A DNA stretch of 22,734 nt from HRBIN12 sp964640965. GTDB taxonomy: Bacteria > Actinomycetota > UBA4738 > HRBIN12. The stretch lies in the NCBI GenBank assembly GCA_964640965.1, contig CAZXJB010000030.1, positions 1 to 22,734 on the forward strand. The letters run 5' to 3'. This document shows positions 14,519 to 22,734 of the stretch, piece by piece. Positions within the stretch are counted from its first letter, which is position 1, and the number at the start of each line of letters is the position of its first letter. The notes below the pieces were generated by a model, which saw nothing but the letters and a program-made list of their open reading frames with translations, ran no database searches and was not told the DNA's origin. The position numbers and the translations under genes are program-made.

Positions 14519-15439
14519 ATGGAGCGCGACTACCTGTCCGTGGACGACCTCACGCCGGAGGAGCTCGCCTTCGTGCTGGACCTCTCGGCCGAGGTGAAGG
14601 CCAAGCCCGGCGACCACGCGACGGCGCTCGCGGGCCGGCAGGTGGCGCTGATCTTCGAGAAGCCCTCGACCCGGACGCGGGTCTCCTTCGAGGTGGCCGT
14701 CGCCTCCACGGGCGGGCATCCGATCCCCCTCTCCTCGGCGGAGCTGCAGCTCGGGCGCGGTGAGACGATCGAGGACACCGGCCGCGTGCTCTCCCGGTAC
14801 GTGGACGCGATCGTGCTGCGGACCTTCGAGCAGGAGCGGCTCGAGCTCCTCGCGGCCGCGGCGACCGTGCCCGTGATCAACGCGCTCTCGGACTTCGAGC
14901 ACCCGTGCCAGGCCCTCGCCGACCTGCTCACGGTGCGCGAGGTCAAGGGCGGGCTCGCGGGGCGCACGCTCACGTACCTCGGCGATGGGAACAACGTCAC
15001 GCACTCCCTGCTGCTCGCCGGGGCGAAGGCGGGGATGCACGTGCGCGTGGCCACGCCCCCCGGGTTCGAGCCGATCCCGCAGGTCGTCCAGCGGGCGACG
15101 GAGATCGCGCAGGCCACCGGCGGGAGCGTCCTGCTCACGCACGACGCGATCGAGGCCAGCCGGGATGCCGACGTCCTCTACACCGACGTGTGGGCGAGCA
15201 TGGGGCAGGAGGCCGAGGCCGAGGAGCGGGCGCTCGTGTTCCCGGCCTACGCGCTCGACGGGGAGAAGGTGGCCGTCGCCAGGCCCGACGTGACGGTCCT
15301 GCACTGCCTGCCGGCCCATCGGGGCCAGGAGATCACCGACGAGGTCATCGACGGGCCGCACTCGGCCGTGTGGGACCAGGCCGAGAACCGCCTGCACACG
15401 CAGAAGGCGCTGTTGCTCTTCCTGCTCGGCGCCGTGTGA
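14519..15439 (+). CDS. argF: ornithine carbamoyltransferase
   Basis: Joins carbamoyl phosphate and ornithine to give citrulline in arginine biosynthesis. The 306-residue protein has the carbamoyl phosphate loop STRTR (50-54), HPCQ (128-131), the ornithine-side segment DVWASMGQE and the HCLPAHRG motif (262-269) with the catalytic cysteine C263. These separate it from aspartate carbamoyltransferase, which lacks HCLP. No other arginine gene is nearby, so it stands apart from an arg cluster; a catabolic role (arcB) cannot be excluded by sequence alone, but no arc genes are present either. The ATG has no ribosome site and lies seven bases from a -10 box. Confidence 0.95.
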   Translation: MERDYLSVDDLTPEELAFVLDLSAEVKAKPGDHATALAGRQVALIFEKPSTRTRVSFEVAVASTGGHPIPLSSAELQLGRGETIEDTGRVLSRYVDAIVLRTFEQERLELLAAAATVPVINALSDFEHPCQALADLLTVREVKGGLAGRTLTYLGDGNNVTHSLLLAGAKAGMHVRVATPPGFEPIPQVVQRATEIAQATGGSVLLTHDAIEASRDADVLYTDVWASMGQEAEAEERALVFPAYALDGEKVAVARPDVTVLHCLPAHRGQEITDEVIDGPHSAVWDQAENRLHTQKALLLFLLGAV

Positions 15440-15462
15440 CCCCTCGGGGGTGAGCTGGGCGC

Positions 15463-17184
15463 ATGCCGCGCGCGAACGATGCCGTCGAGGCGGTGCTCCT
15501 GGAGTACGCCGACCTGCTGTCGATCCTGTCGGAGGACCCCTTCAAGCCGCGCGCCTACGAGAAGGCCGCCCGCGCCGTCGCCGGGTACCCGGCGGACATC
15601 GCCGGCTTCGACCTGAAGCAGATCCTCCAGATCCCGAGCGTGGGCCGGTCGATCGGCGAGAAGATCCACGAGTTCCTCCAGACGGGGAGGGTCGCGGCTC
15701 TCGAGGAGCTCCGCGCCCAGATCCCGCCGGGGGTCCGGGAGATGATCCGGATCCCGGGGCTCGGGCCGAAGCGGGCGTTCGTCCTGTACCGGGAGCTCGG
15801 GATCGCCTCGATCGACGAGCTGCTGGCGGCGATCGAGGAGGGGCGGATCGCCGGCCTGCGGGGGTTCGGCGCGAAGACGGCCGAGAACATCCGCGCCGGG
15901 ATCGAGCGGCTCCGCGGTGCCGGCGGTCGGGTGCTGATCTCGGCGGCGCTCGACCTCGCCGAGAGCCTCGAGGAGCGCCTGCGCGTGGTCCGGGGGGTCG
16001 AGCGGATCGCCCACGCGGGCTCCCTGCGGCGGATGTGCGAGACGATCGGCGACGTCGACCTGCTCGTGGCCAGCCGCGACCCGGGCCCGGTCATGGACGC
16101 CTTCACCACCCTCCCCGAGGTGCACCAGGTCCTCGCCAAGGGGGACACGAAGTCCTCGATCGTGACGACCGCAGGCATCCAGGTGGACCTGCGGGTCGTC
16201 CCGCCCGAGGTGTGGGGGGCGGCGATGCTCTACTTCACCGGCTCGAAGGCGCACAACATCCGGATCCGCGAGATCGCCGTCCGCAAGGGCCTGAAGCTGA
16301 ACGAGTACGGGCTGTTCCGCGCGCGGAGCGGCCGGCTCGTCGTGGCGAGCACGGAGGAGGAGGTGTACGAGCGGCTCGGCCTGCCGTGGATCCCGCCCAC
16401 GCTCCGCGAGGACCGGGGGGAGATCGAGGCGGCCCTCGAGGGACGCCTCCCGGATCTCATCACCGAGCGCGACGTCCGCGGCGACCTCCACACGCACACG
16501 AACCTCACCGACGGCCTCGCGACCCTGGAGCAGATGCTCGAGGCGGCGGCCGCGCGCCGGTACGCGTACTACGCGGTCACCGACCACGCCCCGAACCTCG
16601 CGATGCAGCGGATGACCGACGAGAAGATGCTCGAGCAGCGCCGCCGGCTGCGCGCGCTCCAGGAGCGGTACCCGGAGATGACGCTCCTGCACGGCTCCGA
16701 GCTCAACATCGACCCCGACGGCGGGGTCGATTGGCCGGCCCCCTTCCTCGAGGGGTTCGACGTGTGCGTCGCCTCGGTCCACTCCCACTTCAACCAGCCC
16801 AAGGACGTGATGACCCGACGGCTGATCCGCGCGATGGAGAACCCGCACGTGCACATCATCGGGCACCCGACCGCCCGGCTGATCGGGCGGCGCGAGCCGA
16901 TCGAGCTCGACCTGGACGAGGTCTTCCGCGCCGCGGCGCGCACGGGCACCGCGCTCGAGATCAACGCCTTCCCCGACCGGCTCGACCTGCGGGACGAGCA
17001 CATCGCCTGGGCCCGGCGGTACGGCGTCCGGTTCGCCATCGACACGGACGCGCACGCGACGCCGCACCTGGACGTGATGCGGTACGGCGTGGCGACCGCG
17101 CAGCGGGGCTGGCTCACCAAGGAGGACGTCATCAACGCGTGGCCGATCTCGCGCCTGCGACGGTTCCTGCGCACGGGCCGGTGA
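15463..17184 (+). CDS. polX: DNA polymerase X family protein with PHP domain
   Basis: Bacterial PolX enzymes fill short gaps during repair, and the PHP domain adds metal-dependent 3'-5' exonuclease and AP-processing activity. The 573-residue protein has an N-terminal helix-hairpin-helix lyase-like region (IPSVGRSIGEKI, IPGLGPKRA, LRGFGAKTAENI), the nucleotidyltransferase core with GSLRR (186-190) and metal aspartates D197, D199 and D242, and the fingers/thumb segment YFTGSKAHN. The C-terminal PHP domain (about 338-570) keeps its ligands: DLHTHTNLTDG (H343, H345), VTDHAP, GSELN, SVHSHF, GHPTAR and DTDAHA. Both activities therefore look intact. The stop overlaps the start of the glycosylase gene mpg by 4 nt, pairing two base-excision-type functions. 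Confidence 0.94.
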   Translation: MPRANDAVEAVLLEYADLLSILSEDPFKPRAYEKAARAVAGYPADIAGFDLKQILQIPSVGRSIGEKIHEFLQTGRVAALEELRAQIPPGVREMIRIPGLGPKRAFVLYRELGIASIDELLAAIEEGRIAGLRGFGAKTAENIRAGIERLRGAGGRVLISAALDLAESLEERLRVVRGVERIAHAGSLRRMCETIGDVDLLVASRDPGPVMDAFTTLPEVHQVLAKGDTKSSIVTTAGIQVDLRVVPPEVWGAAMLYFTGSKAHNIRIREIAVRKGLKLNEYGLFRARSGRLVVASTEEEVYERLGLPWIPPTLREDRGEIEAALEGRLPDLITERDVRGDLHTHTNLTDGLATLEQMLEAAAARRYAYYAVTDHAPNLAMQRMTDEKMLEQRRRLRALQERYPEMTLLHGSELNIDPDGGVDWPAPFLEGFDVCVASVHSHFNQPKDVMTRRLIRAMENPHVHIIGHPTARLIGRREPIELDLDEVFRAAARTGTALEINAFPDRLDLRDEHIAWARRYGVRFAIDTDAHATPHLDVMRYGVATAQRGWLTKEDVINAWPISRLRRFLRTGR

Positions 17185-17795
17185 GGCGGGGCCGGCGCCT
17201 GCCCCGCGCCTTCTACGACCGCGACCCGACGGTCGTGGCCCGGGACCTGCTCGGTCGGGTGCTCGTCCGCCGGCTGCCCGACGGGCGGCGCCTGGCGGTC
17301 CGGCTCGTGGAGGTGGAGGCGTACGCCCCCGACGACCCCGCGAGCCACTCCTACCGGGGCCCGACCGAGCGCAACCGCACGATGTTCGGGCCGCCCGGGC
17401 GCCTCTACGTGTACTTCACCTACGGCATGCACCACTGCCTCAACGTCGTGACGGGCCCGGCGGGGGTGGGCGCCGCGGTGCTGCTCCGGGCGGCGGAGCC
17501 GCTCGAGGGGCTCGAGACGATGGCCGAGCGCCGGGGCACGAGGGATCCCCGGCTCCTGTGCTCGGGCCCCGGGCGCCTGGCCCAGGCCCTCGGGCTCGGC
17601 CGGGAGCACGACGGCGCCGACCTCGTCCGCGAGCCCTGGATCGGGCTGTTCGAGGGCGAGCCGGTCCCGCCCGAGCGGGTGGTCGTCACCACGCGGATCG
17701 GCATCAACCACGGCACCGAGCGCCCCTGGCGGTTCCTGATCCAGGGCGACCGGTTCGTCTCGCGGGGGCGCCCTACGGGTTCACGACGATCGTGA
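17181..17795 (+). CDS. mpg: 3-methyladenine DNA glycosylase (AAG/MPG family)
   Basis: Removes alkylated or deaminated purines from DNA, the first step of base excision repair. The 204-residue protein aligns well with the AAG fold: RAFYDRDPTVVARDLLG, then VEVEAYAPDDPASHSYRGPT with E46 and Y48 at the positions of human E125 and Y127, RNRTMFGPPGRLYVYFTYGMHHCLNVV, RAAEPLEG, GPGRLAQALGL and the closing RIGINHGTERPWRF. GTG 17181 overlaps the polX stop (GTGA), suggesting co-translation. Its 3' end overlaps the end of the convergent penicillin-binding protein gene by 23 bp (17773-17795), so its last seven codons are also coding on the other strand. Confidence 0.94.
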   Translation: MRRGRRLPRAFYDRDPTVVARDLLGRVLVRRLPDGRRLAVRLVEVEAYAPDDPASHSYRGPTERNRTMFGPPGRLYVYFTYGMHHCLNVVTGPAGVGAAVLLRAAEPLEGLETMAERRGTRDPRLLCSGPGRLAQALGLGREHDGADLVREPWIGLFEGEPVPPERVVVTTRIGINHGTERPWRFLIQGDRFVSRGRPTGSRRS

Positions 17796-20241
17796 CGGTG
17801 GATCCGGGCTCGGCGCGCTTCCCGCCCGCCGGCGACTGGGCCCAGACGATCCCCGCCCGGTAGTCGCACTCGGGGTCCGAGGGGTCGCACTCCTGCTGGT
17901 AGGAGACGGCCACCCGGAACCCCGCCTTCCGCAGGGCGGCGGACGCGGCCCCCTCGGTCGAGCCGAGCACGTTCGGCACGGTCGCGAGCTGCGGCGTCGG
18001 CGAGGCCCCCTCGGACACCGAGATCGTGACGGTGCTCGTCTGCAGGGCCTTCTCCCCGCCGGCGGGATCCTGGGCGACGACCGTGCCGGCCGGCTGGTCG
18101 GAGCTCACGGGCTGCACCGCGACGTCGAACCCCGCGGCGCGCAGGGCCGTGGTGGCCTCCTCCTCGGTCATCCCGATCACCGAGGGGACCGTCAGGTACT
18201 GGTAGGAGGTCGGCTCGGTGCAGACCTCGGTGGGCTCCGTGCCCTTGATGAACCGCAGGGTCCGGATGTTCGCGGGTGGCGTGTAGGGGTTCGCCACGCA
18301 GCCCTGGGTGACGTCGATCCGGACGGTCACGTACTCGACCCCGCCCGCCGGCTCGGGGAAGTCCCGCACGGGCATGTGCTTCGTGGCGTTGAACATGAAG
18401 GCGTGCCAGATCTGGGCGGGCCAGGTCCCGCCGAAGACCTTGATCCTCGTGGTCGGGTACTGCATGGAGATCTGCCCCTGCGGGAACCCGACCCAGACGG
18501 CGGTCACGAGCTGCGGGATCGCGCCGACGAACCAGGCGTCCCGGTACAGGTCCTCCGTGCCGGTCTTGCCGAACTGCGGCCGGTACAGGCGCGCGGCGGT
18601 CCCGGTCCCGTACTGGACGACCTTCTCGAGGATGTCGACGGCCACCGAGGTGACGGCGGGATCGACCACCTGGACGGCCTTGCGCGGCGCCTCGTAGAGG
18701 ACCCTGCCGTCGGCGGTCTCGATCCGCACGACCGGCGTGGGTTGCACGTGCGCGCCGCCGAAGGCGAGCGTCCCGTAGGCCGAGGCCATCTCGAGCGTGT
18801 TCACCTCGTTCGACCCGAGCACCGCTGCCGGGACGGCCTGGAGCTGCGTGCGGGGCTCGGTCGTCCGGCGGCAGCAGCGGATGCCCATGCGCTCGGCGAC
18901 CTCGATGATCTTCCGCGCGCCCGCCCACGCGTCCCCGCCGCCGAGCGCGATCTCGAGGTTGACGTACGCGATGTTCACCGAGTGGACCGTCGCGGTCTCG
19001 AGGCTGATCGTGCCGTAGCCCCCACCCTCGGCGTTCCCGGGGCGCCACACGGTGCCGTCGGGGAGCGGGACGGCGGCGGAGGAGCCGTTGAGCGGCGAGG
19101 AGGGAGCGAACCCGTTCTCCAGGGCCGCGACCAGCGCGAACGGCTTGAAGGCCGACCCCGCTTGCCGGCCCGTGCTCCCGCCGGTCGCGAGGTTGATGCG
19201 GGCGTAGGGGTCGTCGGGGTTCCAGTAGTCGCGCCCCCCGACCATCGCCTTCACGTAGCCCGTGCGCGGGTCGAGGACGGTCATCGCCGCGTACGGGTCC
19301 CGTTCGTAGGGCAGGACCTGGCGCACGGCCCGCTCGGCGAGGGTCTGCAGGCGGGGGACGAGGGTCGTCGTGATCCGCAGGCCTCCCTTGAACAGCAGGT
19401 CGTACCGGTCGGAGACGGTCGCGCCGAACCGCGGGTTGGACAGGAACCACTCCTTGAAGTAGTCGACGAAGTACGGGGCGATGTACCGGGGTCCGGTCTC
19501 GGCGTCCTCGCGGGCGGCGAGCTCGATCGGGGCGGCGACGGCCGCGTCGTGCGCGGCCCGCGCGATCAGGCCCTGCTCGAGCATCTCGTCGAGGACGTGG
19601 TTCCGGCGCTGGCGGGCGTGGACGGGGTGAACGACGGGGTCGTACCTGACCGGCGCCCGGATCAAGCCGGCGAGGAGGGCCGCCTGCGGCAACGTGAGCT
19701 CGCGCGCGTCCACCCCGAAGTAGGTGCGGGCCGCCGCCTGGACCCCGTAGGCTCCGTTGCCGAAGTACACGGTGTTCAGGTAGCGGGTGAGGATCTGCTC
19801 CTTCGTGCGGCGCTGCTCGAGCTGCCAGGCGAGGTAGGCCTCCTTGATCTTGCGCGAGAGCGTCTCCTCGTTCCCCACGTAGAGGTTCTTCACCAGCTGC
19901 TGGGTGATGGTGGAGGCGCCCTGGACGATCCGGCCCTCGGTGAGGTCCACGTAGGCCGCGCGCAGGAGCGCCTTGAGGTCGACCCCGGCGTGCTCCCAGA
20001 ACCGCTGGTCCTCGATCGCCACGGTGGCGTCGACCATCACCTCCGGGATGTCCGCCCACCGCACGAGCACCCGATCCTCCCCGGCGTGCAGGGTCGTGAT
20101 GAGGGTCCCGTCCGCCGCGTAGAGGAACGAGGTCTGGGGCAGCGGGTTGGCCCGCGCCCGCTCCTCCTCCAGCGTGGGGAGGTTGGCGCAGGCCTGCGCG
20201 AGGAGCGCGAGCGAGCCCAGCACGATCGCCAGCCGCCGCAT
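17773..20241 (-). CDS. class A penicillin-binding protein with two PASTA domains
   Basis: A bifunctional cell-wall enzyme that polymerises glycan strands and cross-links peptides outside the membrane. The 822-residue protein starts with a short hydrophobic segment (LAIVLGSLALLAQAC); C18 sits in a poor lipobox, so a signal anchor or lipoprotein signal are both possible. The GT51 glycosyltransferase domain (about 65-240) has E77 in IEDQRFWEH, GASTITQQLVKN and RKIKEAYLAWQLE. The transpeptidase domain (about 320-660) has S363-x-x-K366, S421-V-N and K559-T-G-T. Two PASTA domains follow (about 684-745 and 753-822); the second has an insertion with two cysteines (ECDPSDPEC). ATG 20241 is chosen because codons further upstream give no signal sequence. 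The gene is divergent from tyrS (64 nt apart) and its end overlaps mpg. Confidence 0.94.
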   Translation of the reverse strand: MRRLAIVLGSLALLAQACANLPTLEEERARANPLPQTSFLYAADGTLITTLHAGEDRVLVRWADIPEVMVDATVAIEDQRFWEHAGVDLKALLRAAYVDLTEGRIVQGASTITQQLVKNLYVGNEETLSRKIKEAYLAWQLEQRRTKEQILTRYLNTVYFGNGAYGVQAAARTYFGVDARELTLPQAALLAGLIRAPVRYDPVVHPVHARQRRNHVLDEMLEQGLIARAAHDAAVAAPIELAAREDAETGPRYIAPYFVDYFKEWFLSNPRFGATVSDRYDLLFKGGLRITTTLVPRLQTLAERAVRQVLPYERDPYAAMTVLDPRTGYVKAMVGGRDYWNPDDPYARINLATGGSTGRQAGSAFKPFALVAALENGFAPSSPLNGSSAAVPLPDGTVWRPGNAEGGGYGTISLETATVHSVNIAYVNLEIALGGGDAWAGARKIIEVAERMGIRCCRRTTEPRTQLQAVPAAVLGSNEVNTLEMASAYGTLAFGGAHVQPTPVVRIETADGRVLYEAPRKAVQVVDPAVTSVAVDILEKVVQYGTGTAARLYRPQFGKTGTEDLYRDAWFVGAIPQLVTAVWVGFPQGQISMQYPTTRIKVFGGTWPAQIWHAFMFNATKHMPVRDFPEPAGGVEYVTVRIDVTQGCVANPYTPPANIRTLRFIKGTEPTEVCTEPTSYQYLTVPSVIGMTEEEATTALRAAGFDVAVQPVSSDQPAGTVVAQDPAGGEKALQTSTVTISVSEGASPTPQLATVPNVLGSTEGAASAALRKAGFRVAVSYQQECDPSDPECDYRAGIVWAQSPAGGKRAEPGSTVTIVVNP

Positions 20242-20286
20242 GACGCCATCTTCGCACAGCCTGGTGCGGAACCCGGCTGGTGGCAC

Positions 20287-20295
20287 TGGTAGCAT
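20287..20295 (+). promoter_or_regulatory. Extended -10 promoter of tyrS, near-leaderless
   Basis: TGGTAGCAT (hexamer 20290-20295) ends ten bases before the ATG at 20306, in the 64-nt space shared with the divergent penicillin-binding protein gene. The sequence between has no ribosome site. No convincing -35 box is visible and no clear promoter for the opposite strand was found. Confidence 0.45.
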
Positions 20296-20305
20296 CCCCA
20301 CGCCC

Positions 20306-21520
20306 ATGGGCCCCGCCGACCTGGACCAGCTCCTCGCAGGGACCGCCGAGGTCGTGCCCGAGGACGGCCTCGCGCGCAAGCTCGAGCTCGGGCGGCCCCT
20401 GCGCGTGAAGCTCGGGCTGGATCCCACCGCGCCCGCCGTCACCCTCGGGTGGGCGGTGGTCCTGCGCAAGCTGCGGCAGTTCCAGGACCTCGGTCACGTG
20501 GCCGTGCTCATCGTGGGCGATTTCACCGCCAGGGTCGGCGATCCCTCCGGCAGGAACGAGACCCGCCCTCGCCTCTCCCGGGAGGAGGTCGATGCCTACG
20601 CCGAGCGCCTCCTGGACCAGTTCTGGCTGATCCTCGACCGCGAGCGGACCGAGCTCCGGCGCAACTCCGAGTGGCTCGAGCGCCTGACGATGGAGGACGT
20701 CCTGCACATGACCGCCCAGGCGACGGTCGCCCGGATGCTCGAGCGGGACGACTTCGCCAAGCGGTACGCGCAGGGGCGCCCGATCACCGTCATGGAGCTC
20801 CTGTACCCGCTCCTGCAGGGGATGGACTCGGTCGCGGTGCAGGCGGACGTCGAGCTCGGCGGCTCGGACCAGCTCTTCAACCTGCTGGTCGGCCGGGACC
20901 TGCAGCGCGCCCACGGCCAGGAGCCCCAGGTCGCGCTTACCATGCCGCTGCTCGTCGGCACCGACGGGGTCCAGAAGATGAGCCAGTCCCTCGGGAACTA
21001 CATCGGCATCACCGAGGACCCGGACTCGATGTTCGGCAAGCTCGTGCGGATCCCCGACGAGCTCATCGTCGAGTACCGGCGGCTCGCGATCGACTTCTTC
21101 ACCGACCCCGAGGAGACCGAGCGGGTCGCGACCGGTCTCGCGGACGGCACGCTCGATCCGTGGTCCGAGAAGCGGCGCCTCGCGCGCGAGATCGTGGATC
21201 TGTACCACGGATCCGGGGCGGGGGCGGCCGCCGAGGCGCGGTTCGACCGTGTGCATCGCGAGCGCGAGCTACCCGAGGAGGTGGAGGAGGTCGCGCTCGC
21301 GCCCGATTGGGCGACCGGAGAGGGGCGGTTCTTCCTCCCGAACCTGCTGTACCGGACGGGGCTCGCGAGCTCGAAGGCCGAGGCGCGCCGGCTCATCGAA
21401 CAGGGCGGGGTCCGGCTCGACGGGCGGCCGCTCACCGACCCCGAGGGCGAGCTCCCGGCCGAGGAGCTCCGGGGGCGCGTCCTGCAGGTCGGAAGGCGCC
21501 GCTTCGTCCGCCTCCGCTAG
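20306..21520 (+). CDS. tyrS: tyrosyl-tRNA synthetase with atypical HIGH and KMSKS motifs
   Basis: A class I synthetase that attaches tyrosine to tRNA-Tyr. The 404-residue protein matches the TyrZ-like branch: KLGLDPTAP, VVLRKLRQFQDLGH, LIVGDFTARVGDPSGR, LLYPLLQGMDSVAV, ELGGSDQLFNLLVGR, and a C-terminal S4 RNA-binding domain (about 340-404, SKAEARRLIEQGGVRLDG). Two signature motifs depart from the usual form. The HxGH position reads TLGW (46-49) instead of HLGH, losing both histidines, and KMSKS reads KMSQS (224-228), losing the second lysine. Everything around them is well conserved, so this is probably a functional lineage variant rather than a decayed copy. The ATG at 20306 follows a -10-like box by ten bases with no ribosome site. 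The rRNA operon promoter lies 66 bases after the stop. Confidence 0.93.
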   Translation: MGPADLDQLLAGTAEVVPEDGLARKLELGRPLRVKLGLDPTAPAVTLGWAVVLRKLRQFQDLGHVAVLIVGDFTARVGDPSGRNETRPRLSREEVDAYAERLLDQFWLILDRERTELRRNSEWLERLTMEDVLHMTAQATVARMLERDDFAKRYAQGRPITVMELLYPLLQGMDSVAVQADVELGGSDQLFNLLVGRDLQRAHGQEPQVALTMPLLVGTDGVQKMSQSLGNYIGITEDPDSMFGKLVRIPDELIVEYRRLAIDFFTDPEETERVATGLADGTLDPWSEKRRLAREIVDLYHGSGAGAAAEARFDRVHRERELPEEVEEVALAPDWATGEGRFFLPNLLYRTGLASSKAEARRLIEQGGVRLDGRPLTDPEGELPAEELRGRVLQVGRRRFVRLR

Positions 21521-21586
21521 GCGAGCCGGCGGCCGGGCCTGGTACCATCCAAGCAGCACGAAAGCGAGCGGCCCTCCTGGCGGGCG

Positions 21587-21615
21587 TTGACGACGCCCCT
21601 AGGGCTGCCTACGAT
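21587..21615 (+). promoter_or_regulatory. rRNA operon promoter
   Basis: TTGACG (21587-21592), 17-nt spacer, TACGAT (21610-21615), with transcription predicted near 21622, about 220 bases before the 16S sequence. It is the only close match to both consensus boxes in the 320-base gap between tyrS and the 16S gene. Confidence 0.8.
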
Positions 21616-21672
21616 AGGAAGTTGGCGCGACCTCCATCTCCGGGAGACCCCCGCGTGGGTGGCGCTCGCACC

Positions 21673-21691
21673 TTGAGAACTGAACAGTGTG
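21673..21691 (+). promoter_or_regulatory. boxA-like rRNA antitermination element
   Basis: TTGAGAACTGAACAGTGTG closely resembles the TTGAGAACTCAATAGTGTG-type sequence found in actinobacterial rRNA leaders and spacers (from memory of mycobacterial operons). It lies in the transcribed leader, where Nus factors would load for antitermination. Confidence 0.6.
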
Positions 21692-21840
21692 CCAAAAGCC
21701 AGTGCGCACCCCGTCCAACGGACGGCGCTTCGGCGCTGGCCGTGACGACGGTCGTACCGAAGACCTCCGGGGCCGTGCCGGCCCTCGGGGGTCGACCCTC
21801 CGAAGCGCAGAAGCCGGCCCTCGGGTCGGATGAAGCGATG
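21692..21840 (+). other. Structured 16S leader with a UUCG hairpin and a 13-nt direct repeat
   Basis: This part of the 320-base gap has no gene. It holds a stem with a TTCG loop (21718-21743, GGCGC/GCGCT at the top and ACGG/CCGT at the base) and a direct repeat of GCCGGCCCTCGGG (21777-21789 and 21813-21825). Such regions normally pair with sequence after the 16S gene to form the RNase III processing stem; the partner lies outside the window. I see no tRNA in it. Confidence 0.5.

Positions 21841-22734
<894 letters not shown>

Noticed and set aside
14519..15439. Aspartate carbamoyltransferase or arginine deiminase pathway arcB
   Set aside because: HCLPAHRG and DVWASMGQE are ornithine carbamoyltransferase signatures, and no pyr or arc genes are adjacent.
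21521..21840. tRNA gene in the gap between tyrS and 16S
   Set aside because: No sequence with a TTCGANTC-type T-arm and matching acceptor arms was found; the gap is explained by promoter, boxA and leader structure.

Overview
The window is about 22.7 kb of very GC-rich bacterial chromosome, densely packed with housekeeping genes and ending inside a 16S rRNA gene. The 16S sequence, the high GC content, many GTG/TTG starts, TAnnnT promoters placed almost on top of start codons, and the infC-rpmI-rplT-methyltransferase-pheST order point to a deep-branching member of the Actinomycetota. I cannot place it in a class by eye. A run of N (251-262) and a three-times-broken gene at 3017-3935 suggest a draft or metagenome assembly. 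I see no CRISPR array, insertion sequence, prophage or tRNA gene.

Layout. (1) 1-2890: 3' part of rsmB, then rpe and a receiver-GGDEF-like response regulator that overlaps the end of rpe. (2) 3017-3935: a membrane-anchored SPFH/band-7 gene broken by one stop and two frameshifts. (3) 3946-7953: promoter, FMN riboswitch and the riboflavin operon ribD-ribE-ribBA-ribH, closed by a small cupin gene. (4) 8027-8233: a cold-shock protein with its own promoter. (5) 8247-9473: infC-rpmI-rplT with a consensus-like promoter and a terminator-like hairpin in the leader; infC has no ordinary start codon at its expected first residue. (6) 9564-10997: a TrmH/SpoU rRNA methyltransferase fused to a histidine-kinase-like half whose ATP-binding motifs are degenerate. 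(7) 11035-14456: pheS-pheT. (8) 14519-17795: argF, then polX and mpg, two DNA repair genes. (9) 17773-20241 on the minus strand: a class A penicillin-binding protein with two PASTA domains. (10) 20306-21520: tyrS, with altered HIGH and KMSKS motifs. (11) 21587-end: rRNA promoter, boxA-like element, structured leader and the first ~890 nt of 16S rRNA.

How it fits together. Most of the window serves translation: rRNA methylation (RsmB, the TrmH-like protein), initiation (IF3), ribosomal proteins L35 and L20, two aminoacyl-tRNA synthetases and rRNA itself. The riboflavin genes form a complete route from GTP and ribulose 5-phosphate to riboflavin, apart from the dephosphorylation step, under FMN feedback.

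The observations I rate highest are the methyltransferase/pseudo-kinase fusion with a possible internal start, the infC start and leader attenuator, the double motif change in TyrS, and a set of apparently leaderless promoters. None is proven by sequence reading alone, and I see no clear multi-gene defence or mobile system.
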